A DNA stretch of 64,000 nucleotides from Kocuria rosea (GTDB lineage: Bacteria > Actinomycetota > Actinomycetes > Actinomycetales > Micrococcaceae), in the NCBI RefSeq assembly GCF_023715525.1, contig NZ_JAMBOG010000014.1, forward strand, positions 27,895-91,894. The letters are read 5' to 3'. A program made the position numbers and the translations under genes. Below the pieces are notes generated by a model. It saw only the letters and a program-made list of their open reading frames with translations. It was not told where the DNA came from and did not search any database. This document shows, one piece after another, positions 52,276 to 61,114 of the stretch (the first letter of the stretch is position 1; the number at the start of each line of letters is the position of its first letter).

Positions 52276-53484
52276 CTAGCGCCGGGGCCGCGCCCGGGCG
52301 AGCACGCAGAGCCCGGCGCAGCCCAGGTAGCAGCCGAGCACCACGGCCCAGCCGGCGCCGAAGGAACCGGTGAGCTGGACGACACCGCCCATGACCAGGG
52401 GGCCGCTGCAGAACCCGGCGTAGAGGCCCCTGGTCACGACCCCGGAGGACGCTCCCACCCGGTCGGCAGGCACCGCCCGCATCGCCCCGGACATCACCAC
52501 CACGCTCACCGCGAGCGCGGCCCCGCCGTGCAGCACCGCGGCGGGCCACACGGCCCACGCGAAGCCGGGGACCAGGGGCGCGGCCAGCAGCAGCACGGCG
52601 CTCACGGCCGCGCCCAGGGCCATGAGCAGGAGCAGCAGGAAGCCGTCGGTCCCGGGCCGGTCCATGACGCGGGCCCACAGGACGCGGGAGGCGATGCCCA
52701 GCAGCGCGGAGACCGACACCGTGGCCCCCGCGGTGACGAGGTCGAACCCGAGCGCCCGGTGGGCGAACAGGGGCAGGTACACGTTGCCCGCCTGCATCCC
52801 GAGCCCCATCAGCGCGGCGGCCGCGGCGTACGCGTGGACGACGCCGGGCATCCGGGCCCGGACCGGGCCGGGGCGGGGCGCGGGCGCCCGTGCCGCGCCC
52901 GGGTCGCCGTGGTTGTCCGGGACCGTGGCCCACCCGTGCACGAGCAGGACGAGGGTGAGGACCACGGCCACGACGACGGCGGCCCGCCAGCCGAGCAGCA
53001 GCCCGAGCACGGGGAAGCTCAGGCCCGCCACGAGCTGCGCGGCCTGCACCCCGGCCTGCTTGACCCCCAGCCAGCTCGCGCGCCGGGTGGCGGGAACGTG
53101 CAGGCGGATGAGACGGTTGGTGGCGGGGTTGGCCATCACCTGGCCGAGCCCGGAGAGGACCATGGCCGCGAGCAGCACCGCGTAGTCCGGGGCGAGGGCG
53201 GAGAGGACCATCGACGCGGCGGCCCCGCCGAAGATGACGGCCAGCAGGGTGCGGGCCCTCAGCCGGTCCGTCCAGCGCCCCGTGCGCACGGCCGTGGTGG
53301 CGGCGGTGAAGAAGGTCACCGCCGCGAGCAGCCCGAACTGGCCCTCCGTGATCCCCAGGTCGGCGATGACCAGCGGGGCCATGGCCGAGAGACTGTGGTT
53401 GAGCAGGGGGCCCACCGCCATGGTCGCGACGAGCACGACCATGAGAGCGGGCCCGGGCGCCGCCGCGCCCGCCGGCCGGCTCAC
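52276..53484 (-). CDS. MFS transporter
   Basis: A 402-residue integral membrane protein with about 12 hydrophobic segments, beginning ALMVVLVATMAVGPLLNHSLSAMAPLV. A cytoplasmic loop RTGRWTDRLRARTL has the charge pattern of the MFS motif A. Substrate unknown; a drug or sugar exporter is possible. GTG at 53484 overlaps the stop of the upstream SMR gene by four bases (GTGA). Confidence 0.85.
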   Translation of the reverse strand: MSRPAGAAAPGPALMVVLVATMAVGPLLNHSLSAMAPLVIADLGITEGQFGLLAAVTFFTAATTAVRTGRWTDRLRARTLLAVIFGGAAASMVLSALAPDYAVLLAAMVLSGLGQVMANPATNRLIRLHVPATRRASWLGVKQAGVQAAQLVAGLSFPVLGLLLGWRAAVVVAVVLTLVLLVHGWATVPDNHGDPGAARAPAPRPGPVRARMPGVVHAYAAAAALMGLGMQAGNVYLPLFAHRALGFDLVTAGATVSVSALLGIASRVLWARVMDRPGTDGFLLLLLMALGAAVSAVLLLAAPLVPGFAWAVWPAAVLHGGAALAVSVVVMSGAMRAVPADRVGASSGVVTRGLYAGFCSGPLVMGGVVQLTGSFGAGWAVVLGCYLGCAGLCVLARARPRR

Positions 53485-53858
53485 CGGCCCTCCTCGGGGG
53501 CCCGGCCCTCGGCGGCCCGCAGCCCCACGACGCAGGCGACGATCCCGGCGAGGAACAGGGTCTTCAGCGGCGACAGCTGCTCCTGTCCCGTGGCGACGGC
53601 CCACGCGACGGTCAGCACCGCGCCGATGCCGGTCCACACGGCGTAGGCGGTGCCCATGGGAATGGTCCGGGCGGCCCGGCCCAGGGTCAGCATGCTCAGG
53701 GCGAGCGCGAGAGCGAACACCACGGTCGGACCCGGCCGGCCGAAGCCCTGGGAGGCGCCCAGGGCCGTGGCCCACACCGCCTCCAGGATCCCGCTGAGCA
53801 CGAGCAGGGCCCAGGCCCGGGAGCGCCGGGCCCCCGCGGCGGAGGAGTCAGCCGACAA
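53481..53858 (-). CDS. SMR transporter, SugE/Gdx-like subunit 1
   Basis: A 125-residue four-helix small multidrug resistance protein. LVLSGILEAVWATALG carries the essential glutamate, TIPMGTAYAVWTGIGA the second helix motif. These match the Gdx (SugE) branch, reported guanidinium exporters, rather than the EmrE branch. TTG start at 53858 overlaps the upstream paralogue by 11 bases; two SMR genes in tandem suggest a heterodimer. N-terminus may start slightly later. Confidence 0.82.
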   Translation of the reverse strand: MSADSSAAGARRSRAWALLVLSGILEAVWATALGASQGFGRPGPTVVFALALALSMLTLGRAARTIPMGTAYAVWTGIGAVLTVAWAVATGQEQLSPLKTLFLAGIVACVVGLRAAEGRAPEEGR

Positions 53859-54165
53859 GCTTGAGCCCGATCACGCAGCCGATGATGCCGAGCACCAGGA
53901 GGACCTTGGCGGGCGTCGCGGACTCCCGGCCGGTCAGCATCGACCAGGCGACGGTCAGGGCGCCCCCGATGCCGGCCCACACCGCGTACGCGGTGCCGGT
54001 GGGCACGGACGTCATGGCGTGGGCGAGGCCCAGCATGCTCGCGGTCGCGGCCACGGCGAACACCGCGACGGGCACGGGCCGGCGCAGGCCCTCGGACGCG
54101 GCGAGGGCGGAGGCCCACACCGCCTCCAGCACGCCGGAGAGCACCAGCACGATCCACGCGCCCAC
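53848..54165 (-). CDS. SMR transporter, SugE/Gdx-like subunit 2
   Basis: A 105-residue four-helix SMR protein. LVLSGVLEAVWASALA and SVPTGTAYAVWAGIGG are the functional motifs of the Gdx group, and the C-terminal CVIGLKLVG is as in SugE. GTG start at 54165, three bases after the amylosucrase stop, so it is in the same operon. Paired with the next gene, as in heteromeric YkkCD-like systems. Confidence 0.85.
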   Translation of the reverse strand: MGAWIVLVLSGVLEAVWASALAASEGLRRPVPVAVFAVAATASMLGLAHAMTSVPTGTAYAVWAGIGGALTVAWSMLTGRESATPAKVLLVLGIIGCVIGLKLVG

Positions 54166-54168
54166 AGG

Positions 54169-56115
54169 TCAGCTCTTCGGCACGGCCCGGACCCACAGGA
54201 ACCCGTGGGCGTCGAGCAGCACGCCGTTGCGCAGGTCGAGCTCGGTGTTGCCGTGCAGCTCGACCGCCTGGGGCAGGAAGCCGGAGAGGGTCTCGCCCGT
54301 GACGAACTGGGACCAGTCCGAGAAGTTGGCCAGGCACAGCACCACCGTGTTGACGCCGGGGCGCTGGTAGCCGAGCACGTGGGGGTTGCGGGCGTCGAAG
54401 GGCACGAGCGCGTTGCCGTCGAACTCGGGGGCGTTCCGGCGGACCTCGACCATCCGGCGGATGCCGCCGAAGATCCGGCCCTGCACCGAGAAGAGGTCGT
54501 GGCGGCGCTCGTAGTCCTGCACCGGCCGGGGCGGGCGGTGCACCCACCGGGCGTCGCCGGCGTGGGTGGGGTCCTGGTCCCAGGCGGGGTCGTTGAGCTG
54601 GCCGACCTCGTCGCCGAGGTAGAGCAGGGGCACCCCGCCGGTGCTCATCGCCACGGAGTGGGCCAGCAGGATCCGGTCCACGGCGGGGCCGGGCTCCGTG
54701 GCGAGGCCCAGCAGCGAGGCCGTGGTGCCGCACACCCGGCAGTCGCCCGTGCGCGGGTTCTCCTGGAACGGCACGCCGTCGGCGAAGCTGCCGGGGAAGC
54801 GGCCGGTGTAGAAGGCGTTGAGGAAGCGGCGGTGGTCGTGGCCGTTGACGCCGAGCCGGGCGGCGTCCTCGTCGGAGAACGTCCAGCCGATGTCGTCGTG
54901 GCCGCGGACGTAGTCCACCCACGCGGTGCCCGGGGGCAGGGCGTGGCGCTCCGCGAGCGCCTGCGCCAGCAGCTTCGGCTCGCGGGTGGCCATCGCCTCC
55001 CACGTGAGGGCCATCTGCAGGGGGTTGTAGGAGAGCTGGCACTGGCCGGGCTCGATGTAGCGGGCGACCTCGTCCGGGTGCACGATGGCCTCGGACTTGA
55101 AGAGCACCGACGGCGCGGCGATCCGGCACACGGCGTTGAACGCGCGCAGCAGCACGTGCGCCTGGGGGAGGGACTCGCAGGGGGTGCCCAGCTGCTTCCA
55201 GATGAACGCGACCGCGTCCATCCGCAGCACCTCGACGCCCTGCGCGGCGAGGAAGAGCATCTCCGCCGCCATGGCGCGGAAGACCGCCGGGTTCGCGTAG
55301 TTGAGGTCCCACTGGAACGAGTAGAAGGTGCTCCACACCCAGCGGGGGTCGTCCTCGTGCGCCCGGACCCGTGTGAAGGAGCCCGGGTGGTCGTCGGGGA
55401 AGATCTCGCGGGTGGTGCGCTCGAACTGCTCCGGCACGGTGCGGTCCGGGAAGATCCAGTAGTAGTCCTCGTACTCGCGCTCGCCGGCGGCCGCCCGCCG
55501 CGCCCACTCGTGCTCGTTCGAGGTGTGGTTGAAGACGAAGTCGAGGACCAGGCTGATGCCGTGGCGGCGCAGCTCCCGGCCCAGCTCGGCGAGCTCCTCC
55601 ATGGTGCCCAGCCGGGGGTCCACCCGGCGGTAGGAGGAGACGGCGTAGCCGCCGTCCGAGTTGCCCTCGGGCGCCTCGAACAGGGGCATGAGGTGCAGGT
55701 ACGTCAGGCCGAGCTCCTGGAAGTACGGGATCCGGTCGCGGATCCCCTGCAGGCTCCCGGCGTAGCGGTCCACGTAGCAGACGCCGCCGAGCATCTGCCG
55801 CGAGCCGAACCACGCGGGGTCCTGCTCGCGCCGGGCGTCGAGCTCCTTGAGGTCCTCCGGGCGCTCCTGCCAGGAGCGCAGCAGCAGCAGGGCCAGCTCC
55901 GTGAGCTGGTCCAGGAAGTCCTCGCGCCTGCCGTAGATCTCGGCGAAGAGGAGGGTGAGCCGGGGGAAGTGCGCGTCGAACCGGCGCGCGAAGTCCTCCC
56001 ATCCGGGACCCGGTGCGCGGCGGCCCTGGATCCGCTGGCGCACGCACGCGGTGATGACGCGCGCCTGGTTCTCCGGCGACAGCCCGGGCATCCCGGACGG
56101 ACTGGTGTTCGGCAC
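54169..56115 (-). CDS. Amylosucrase-type GH13 enzyme
   Basis: A 648-residue alpha-glucan enzyme. An N-terminal helical domain (ACVRQRIQGRRAPGPGWEDFARRFDAHFPRLTLLF) precedes the barrel, as in amylosucrase. Catalytic motifs: nucleophile Asp in VLRMDAVAF, acid Glu in LFKSEAIV, stabiliser Asp in VRGHDDIGW. Amylosucrase makes glucan from sucrose; sucrose phosphorylase-like or trehalose-forming specificity cannot be excluded. GTG at 56115 has GGGAG four bases upstream; the frame is open upstream to 56208. First gene of the operon with two SMR genes and an MFS gene, an odd combination. Confidence 0.82.
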   Translation of the reverse strand: MPNTSPSGMPGLSPENQARVITACVRQRIQGRRAPGPGWEDFARRFDAHFPRLTLLFAEIYGRREDFLDQLTELALLLLRSWQERPEDLKELDARREQDPAWFGSRQMLGGVCYVDRYAGSLQGIRDRIPYFQELGLTYLHLMPLFEAPEGNSDGGYAVSSYRRVDPRLGTMEELAELGRELRRHGISLVLDFVFNHTSNEHEWARRAAAGEREYEDYYWIFPDRTVPEQFERTTREIFPDDHPGSFTRVRAHEDDPRWVWSTFYSFQWDLNYANPAVFRAMAAEMLFLAAQGVEVLRMDAVAFIWKQLGTPCESLPQAHVLLRAFNAVCRIAAPSVLFKSEAIVHPDEVARYIEPGQCQLSYNPLQMALTWEAMATREPKLLAQALAERHALPPGTAWVDYVRGHDDIGWTFSDEDAARLGVNGHDHRRFLNAFYTGRFPGSFADGVPFQENPRTGDCRVCGTTASLLGLATEPGPAVDRILLAHSVAMSTGGVPLLYLGDEVGQLNDPAWDQDPTHAGDARWVHRPPRPVQDYERRHDLFSVQGRIFGGIRRMVEVRRNAPEFDGNALVPFDARNPHVLGYQRPGVNTVVLCLANFSDWSQFVTGETLSGFLPQAVELHGNTELDLRNGVLLDAHGFLWVRAVPKS

Positions 56116-56461
56116 ACTGCTCCCTCGGTCGTCCGCCCCGGGGAGGGGGCGGTCTCCGAGCTCGAGATCCTCCTTGACGCCGAGCCCACGAATCGGTTCC
56201 GGGCACACCCCGGCCGCTGCGGCGAGGGGGTGGCCCGCCTCTCAGCATACTGATGTGCCCGCGCCATTTCAGCGGATGACCGGCGCGCTCTCCACACACC
56301 TGTGCACAGAGTTCTCCACAGGTGTGGACACGGTGTGGGGAAACCGGCGGCGGACCGGCCCCGGCTCCCTGTCTCCCCACGTCAGGCGGGGACCGCCGGG
56401 GGCCCGGGGCTGGGGACGGCGTGTGGACAAGGCTGTGCAACGCGCCGGGTGCGTCCCCGGC
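56116..56461. other. Non-coding gap with DnaA-box cluster
   Basis: 346 bases between the amylosucrase start and the stop of the osmoprotectant binding protein. No gene seen. It carries the second cluster of DnaA-box-like motifs. Confidence 0.5.
56312..56430. promoter_or_regulatory. Second cluster of DnaA-box-like 9-mers
   Basis: TGTGGACAA (complement of TTGTCCACA) is perfect at 56422-56430; one-mismatch copies are TTCTCCACA at 56312-56320 and TGTGGACAC at 56323-56331, and a two-mismatch copy TGTGGGGAA at 56334-56342. The first two are separated by two bases, head to head. Confidence 0.5.
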
Positions 56462-57400
56462 TCAGTACCCGTTGGCGGAGAGCCACTCCTGTGCGGCGTC
56501 GGCGGGGCTGGCCTGCTCCTCCCCGCCGACCTTCCGGTTGAGGTCGGTGAGGTCCTCCGTGGTGAGCTTCGCGGAGAGCCCGTCGAGGGCCTCCACCGCC
56601 TCCGGGGACAGCCGGTCCTCGGCCGCCAGCGGGAGCACCTGCTGGGCGATGAAGAGGTTCTCCGGGTCCTCCAGCACCACGAGGTCGTTGTCGGCGATGG
56701 CCGGCGTGGTCGTGAAGATGTCCGCGACCTGCACGTCCCCGTCGAGGAGGGCCTGGACGGTCAGGGGCCCGGCGGCGTCGTTGATCGCCTCGAAGGACCT
56801 CGGCACGCAGCCGTACTTCTCCTCGAGGCCGGGCAGGCCGTAGGCGCGCTCGGCGAACTCGGGCGGGCCGCCGATCACCAGCTGGTCGCAGACCTCGGCC
56901 ATGTCGACGATGCTCGTCAGCCCGTAGCGGTCCGCGGTCTGCCGGGTGACGACCATGGCGTCCTTGTTCTGCGCCTCGGCGGGCTCGAGCACCGTGAGGC
57001 CCTCGGGCAGCGCGTCCGGCAGGGCGGTCACGATCTCCTCGGCGGAGCTCGCGGTGGCCTCGGGGTCGGCGAAGAGGAGCAGGTTGCCGGAGTAGTCCGG
57101 GACCACGTCCACGGACCCGTCCTGGACCGCCCCCACGTACGCCTCGCGGGCGCCGATGCCGGGGCTCGTCTCCGCCTCGATCCCGGCGGACTCCAGCGCC
57201 CCGGCGTAGAGCTCGGCCACGATCTGGCTCTCGGTGAAGTCCGCGGAGCCCACGGTCACGGTCTCCCCGGAGGCCGCCGTGGTCCCGGCGTCCCCGGCGA
57301 GGGGGTCGCCGCTCGAGCCGCAGGCGGTCACGCCCAGCAGCAGGGCCGCGAGCACGGCGGGCGCGGCGAGCCGCAGGCGGGAGGCGGGAGCAGGGGTCAT
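56462..57400 (-). CDS. opuCC: Osmoprotectant ABC transporter binding lipoprotein
   Basis: A 312-residue lipoprotein (lipobox GVTAC at residues about 23-27) of the OpuAC/ProX family; VGSADFTESQIVAELYAGALE and VDVVPDYSGNLL are typical for choline, carnitine and betaine receptors. Captures compatible solutes. Last gene of the four-gene operon, 67 bases after the permease stop. Confidence 0.92.
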   Translation of the reverse strand: MTPAPASRLRLAAPAVLAALLLGVTACGSSGDPLAGDAGTTAASGETVTVGSADFTESQIVAELYAGALESAGIEAETSPGIGAREAYVGAVQDGSVDVVPDYSGNLLLFADPEATASSAEEIVTALPDALPEGLTVLEPAEAQNKDAMVVTRQTADRYGLTSIVDMAEVCDQLVIGGPPEFAERAYGLPGLEEKYGCVPRSFEAINDAAGPLTVQALLDGDVQVADIFTTTPAIADNDLVVLEDPENLFIAQQVLPLAAEDRLSPEAVEALDGLSAKLTTEDLTDLNRKVGGEEQASPADAAQEWLSANGY

Positions 57401-57467
57401 GGTGGTTCTCCTGTCGGTCGGTGCGGGCGGGTCGGGCGCGGGCCGGACGGGGCCGGGGACCAGCGGG

Positions 57468-58139
57468 TCAGGCGGCGGCGAGGCGCAGCCCCGGGGAGGT
57501 GGACAGGCGCTGGACGAGGGCGAGGACGGCGTCCACGGCCAGCGCCAGCACGGCCACGAGCACCACGGAGCCGAGCATGCGGGCGTAGTCGCGCACCGCC
57601 AGCCCGTCGATGAGGTAGCGGCCGAGGCCGCCGAGGTTGATGTAGGCGACCACGGTGACGGTCGCCACGACCTGCAGGGCGGCGTTGCGGATCCCGCCCA
57701 GCACCACGGGCAGCGCGTTGGGCAGCTCCACGCGGGCCAGCAGCTGGCGGGGGGTCATGCCCATGGCGGTCCCGGCGTCCTTGAGGGCCGGGGACACGTT
57801 GGCGATCCCCGCGTAGGTGCCCGAGAGGACCGGCGGGATCGCGAGGAGCACCAGCGCGAGGACCGGCGGCAGCAGGCCGAGCCCCAGGAGGAGGGTGAAC
57901 AGGGTGAGCAGCCCGAGGGTCGGCAGCGCGCGCAGGGCTCCCGCGAGGCCGACGACGACGCCGCTGCCGCGCCCCGTGTGCCCGACCCACAGGCCCAGCG
58001 GGACCGCCACGGCCAGGGCGAGCAGCAGCGTCAGGCCACTGTAGGCCAGGTGCTCCAGCATCCGCGCCGGGATGCCCGCGGGCCCGGACCAGTTCCCGGG
58101 GTCGGCCAGCCAGTCGAGGGCGGCGGCGAACAGGCTCAT
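57468..58139 (-). CDS. Osmoprotectant ABC transporter permease
   Basis: A 223-residue membrane protein of the OpuCB/OpuCD type with about five hydrophobic segments and the EAA loop (GTAMGMTPRQLLARVELPNALPVVLGGIR). ATG overlaps the preceding permease's stop by four bases (ATGA). Confidence 0.93.
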   Translation of the reverse strand: MSLFAAALDWLADPGNWSGPAGIPARMLEHLAYSGLTLLLALAVAVPLGLWVGHTGRGSGVVVGLAGALRALPTLGLLTLFTLLLGLGLLPPVLALVLLAIPPVLSGTYAGIANVSPALKDAGTAMGMTPRQLLARVELPNALPVVLGGIRNAALQVVATVTVVAYINLGGLGRYLIDGLAVRDYARMLGSVVLVAVLALAVDAVLALVQRLSTSPGLRLAAA

Positions 58140-58825
58140 GCGGCGGCCCCCCGGCCCAGGGCGAGGACGCGGGCCGTCGCCGGCCGGGCGGTCCCGGCGC
58201 GCTGCCAGCGCGTCAGGGCGGAGCCGGCCCCGCGCAGGACCAGGTCCAGGAGCACCGCGAGGACCACGGTGAGCGCGATCCCCACGGCGATCTCCTCGAG
58301 GATCGACCGCCGCAGCCCGTCGGTGAACAGGGTCCCGAGGGACTGGACGCCGATCACGGCGCCCACGCTGACCATGGAGATGTTGCTGACGGTGGCCACG
58401 CGCAGCCCGGCGACGAGCACGGGCACCGCGAGGGGCAGCTCCACGGCGAGGAACCGCCGCAGCGGCCGGTAGCCCATCGCGGTGGAGGCCTGCAGCACGT
58501 CCGCGTCCACGGACTCGAAGGCGTCCACGGAGGAGCGCACGAGGATCGCCACGACGTAGAGGCTCAGCGCCACGACCACGTTGACCACGGAGGTGATCCG
58601 CGTGCCGAGCACCAGGGGCAGCACCACGAACAGGGTCAGGGAGGGGATCGTGTAGAGCAGCGAGGAGCCGGTGACGACCAGCGGCCGCAGCACCCGGTGG
58701 CGGGTGGCCAGGCGGGCCAGCGGGATCGCGACCAGGGTCCCCAGGAGCACGGGCAGCACCGACTGGAGCAGGTGCATGCCCGTGAGCTCGAGGACGAGGG
58801 GCCAGTTCCGGCCCGTCCAGCTCAT
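58136..58825 (-). CDS. Osmoprotectant ABC transporter permease
   Basis: A 229-residue permease of the same family: LVLGTRITSVVNVVVALSLY, and EAA loop STAMGYRPLRRFLAVELPLAVPVL. Its ATG overlaps the ATPase stop (ATGA). Pairs with the second permease to form the channel. Confidence 0.93.
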   Translation of the reverse strand: MSWTGRNWPLVLELTGMHLLQSVLPVLLGTLVAIPLARLATRHRVLRPLVVTGSSLLYTIPSLTLFVVLPLVLGTRITSVVNVVVALSLYVVAILVRSSVDAFESVDADVLQASTAMGYRPLRRFLAVELPLAVPVLVAGLRVATVSNISMVSVGAVIGVQSLGTLFTDGLRRSILEEIAVGIALTVVLAVLLDLVLRGAGSALTRWQRAGTARPATARVLALGRGAAA

Positions 58826-59931
58826 CGCCGGGCCCTCCCGCCCAGCCGGGCGTCCTCGACGGCCGCGACGATGTCCGCGGGGTCCATGACCCCGACGGCC
58901 CGCCCGGCCTCGTCCACGACCACGGCGAGGCCCGAGGGGGAGGACAGGGCGGCGTCCAGGGCGCTGCGCAGGGACCCGCCGGGCCGGTGCAGGGTGCCTC
59001 CGACCACGGGGTCGTCCTCGGCGCCGGTGCGCACCCAGCCGCGCGGGGCGCCGTCGTCGTCGACCCGCAGGGACCACCCCCCGGGGAGGGGTCCGTCCCC
59101 CGGGCCGACGACGCCCGGGGAGCCGTCGGGGCGCACCGTCCCGACCGGGCGGAGCGGGATGTCGCGGGCCGAGTCGAAGGTCAGGGAGCGGAAACCGCGG
59201 TCACGGCCCACGAAGTCGGCCACGAAGTCGTCGGCGGGCGACCGGAGCAGCTCCTCCGGGGTCGCGTACTGGGCGAGCCGGCCGCCCGCGGCGAAGACCG
59301 CGACCCGGTTGCCGAGCAGGATCGCCTCGTCGATGTCGTGGGTGACGAACACGATGGTGCGGTGCAGGCGGCGCTGGAGGTCCAGCAGCTCCCGCTGCAG
59401 GTCCTGGCGCACCACGGGGTCCACGGCCGAGAACGGCTCGTCCATGAGCAGCAGCGGCGGGTCCGCGGCGAGGGCCCGGGCCACGCCCACGCGCTGCTGC
59501 TGCCCGCCCGAGAGCTGGGCGGGATAGCGCCCGGCCAGCGACGCGTCGAGGCCCACCGTGGCCAGCAGCTCCCGGGCGCGCTCGCGGGCCTGCCGCTTGG
59601 GCACGCCGTTGAGCCGGGGGACGGTCGCGACGTTGTCGACCACGGTGCGGTGCGGCAGCAGGCCCGACTGCTGCATGACGTAGCCCATGGAGCGGCGCAG
59701 CTCGTGGGCGGGGACGGAGGCGACGTCGCGGCCCTCCACGGTCACCGTGCCCGACGTCGGCTCGACCATGCGGTTGATCATGCGCAGGGAGGTGGTCTTG
59801 CCGCAACCGGAGGGGCCCACGAAGACCGTGAGGGAGCCGCGGGGGATCTCGAGGTCGAGGGCCTCGACGGCCGTGGTGCCGTCGGGATACGTCTTGCCGG
59901 CGCCGTCGAAGCGGATCGCGATGTCCGTCAT
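58822..59931 (-). CDS. opuCA: Osmoprotectant ABC transporter ATPase with C-terminal CBS domain
   Basis: A 369-residue ATPase: Walker A GPSGCGKTT, Q-loop VMQQSGLLPHRTV, signature LSGGQQQR, Walker B LLLMDEP and H-loop FVTHDID. The 120-residue C-terminal part after residue 245 contains a CBS-like region (SGLAVVVDEAGRAVGVMD), which in OpuA-type systems senses ionic strength. ATG at 59931, GGAGG within ten bases upstream. First gene of the operon. Confidence 0.93.
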   Translation of the reverse strand: MTDIAIRFDGAGKTYPDGTTAVEALDLEIPRGSLTVFVGPSGCGKTTSLRMINRMVEPTSGTVTVEGRDVASVPAHELRRSMGYVMQQSGLLPHRTVVDNVATVPRLNGVPKRQARERARELLATVGLDASLAGRYPAQLSGGQQQRVGVARALAADPPLLLMDEPFSAVDPVVRQDLQRELLDLQRRLHRTIVFVTHDIDEAILLGNRVAVFAAGGRLAQYATPEELLRSPADDFVADFVGRDRGFRSLTFDSARDIPLRPVGTVRPDGSPGVVGPGDGPLPGGWSLRVDDDGAPRGWVRTGAEDDPVVGGTLHRPGGSLRSALDAALSSPSGLAVVVDEAGRAVGVMDPADIVAAVEDARLGGRARR

Positions 59932-60036
59932 GGAGGTCCTCCCGTAGCCGTGCCGCCAGTATAGGGCGAGGCCTTCCCGGGACCGCCGGCGTCCTGTCCG
60001 TAGAATCCCCAGCAGGATCCCCACAGGAGGTGGCCG

Positions 60037-60564
60037 GTGCACAGCCTCGAACTGCTGCTCGACGACGCGGCGGAGGCCAGCGTGCGCGCGGACTGGGACC
60101 GGCTGCTGGCGGCCGGGCTGCCCAGCTCGGGCCGGCACGGCTCCCCCACCAACGCCCCGCACATCACCCTCGTCGCGGCCCCGTCCCTCGCCCCGGAGAC
60201 CGTCCCGGGGATCGACGAGCGGGTCGCCGCGGCCGCCGGGTTCGTGGACCTGCCCCTGACCAGCGCGGGCGTGCTGCTGTTCGGGCCGGGCCGGGGCGGC
60301 TACGTGCTGGTGCGGCAGGTCGTCACCACGCCCGAGCTGCTCGAGCTGCACCGGCGCGTGTGCACCGCCGTGCGCCCGGTCCCGGGCCAGGTGCGCACCT
60401 CGTACCCGGGGGCCTGGACCCCCCACATCACCCTGGCCCGCCGGATGCGCCCCGAGCAGCTGGCCCAGGCGCTGGCGGTCCTGGAGCCGCCCCCCGAACC
60501 GCTGCGCGCCGTGGGCCTGCGCCGCTGGGACGCCGACGCGCGCACGGTGGTGCGGCTGGCCTGA
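60037..60564 (+). CDS. 2H phosphoesterase (2'-5' RNA ligase family)
   Basis: A 175-residue protein with the two HxT motifs that define the 2H fold: APHITLVA (about residue 42) and TPHITLAR (about residue 130). They hydrolyse cyclic phosphodiesters in RNA or small nucleotides. GTG start with AGGAGG six bases upstream. Confidence 0.85.
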   Translation: MHSLELLLDDAAEASVRADWDRLLAAGLPSSGRHGSPTNAPHITLVAAPSLAPETVPGIDERVAAAAGFVDLPLTSAGVLLFGPGRGGYVLVRQVVTTPELLELHRRVCTAVRPVPGQVRTSYPGAWTPHITLARRMRPEQLAQALAVLEPPPEPLRAVGLRRWDADARTVVRLA

Positions 60565-60591
60565 GCGCCCCGGCCCCGCCGGGACGGCGGC

Positions 60592-61047
60592 TCACAGGGC
60601 GAGCTCGTAGTAGAAGGACAGGGCGCCGTCGCCGTCCTCGAAGCGCCGGAAGCCCATCGACTCGTAGAGCCCGCGCGCGGCCACGTCGTCCTCCGTGGTC
60701 GTCAGGTCCACGAGGTCGGCCCCGCCGGAGCGGGCCCCCTCGACCACCGCCGTGAGCAGCGCCCGGCCCACCCCCTCGCCCCGGCGCTCGGGCACCACGT
60801 AGAGCTCGGCGAGGTACCACTCGTCGCCGGGCGACCACAGCGAGGGCCGGACCCGGACCACGGCGATCCCGTCGGGGCCCCCGCCCGCCAGCAGCACGAG
60901 CGTCCCGCCGCGGTCCACCAGCTCCACGAGCCGGCGCGCCAGCCAGCCGGCGCCCGGGGTGGGCGCGGCGAACTCCGTGTTGAAGGCGTCGAGCAGCCGG
61001 CCCGCCGCAGGGGCGTCCCCGGGGCCCATGGCCCGTACGTGCACCAT
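60592..61047 (-). CDS. GNAT-family N-acetyltransferase
   Basis: A 151-residue acetyltransferase; acetyl-CoA-binding motif VVPERRGEGVGRALL and a C-terminal ARGLYESMGFRRFE. Substrate unknown. Start at 61047; the frame extends further upstream. Confidence 0.85.
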   Translation of the reverse strand: MVHVRAMGPGDAPAAGRLLDAFNTEFAAPTPGAGWLARRLVELVDRGGTLVLLAGGGPDGIAVVRVRPSLWSPGDEWYLAELYVVPERRGEGVGRALLTAVVEGARSGGADLVDLTTTEDDVAARGLYESMGFRRFEDGDGALSFYYELAL

Positions 61048-61114
61048 GCGCCGATGCTCCCACCCCGACGGGCGCCCCGGCCAGGGCCCGCTGCCCGGGA
61101 CCGGGCCGGCCCCC

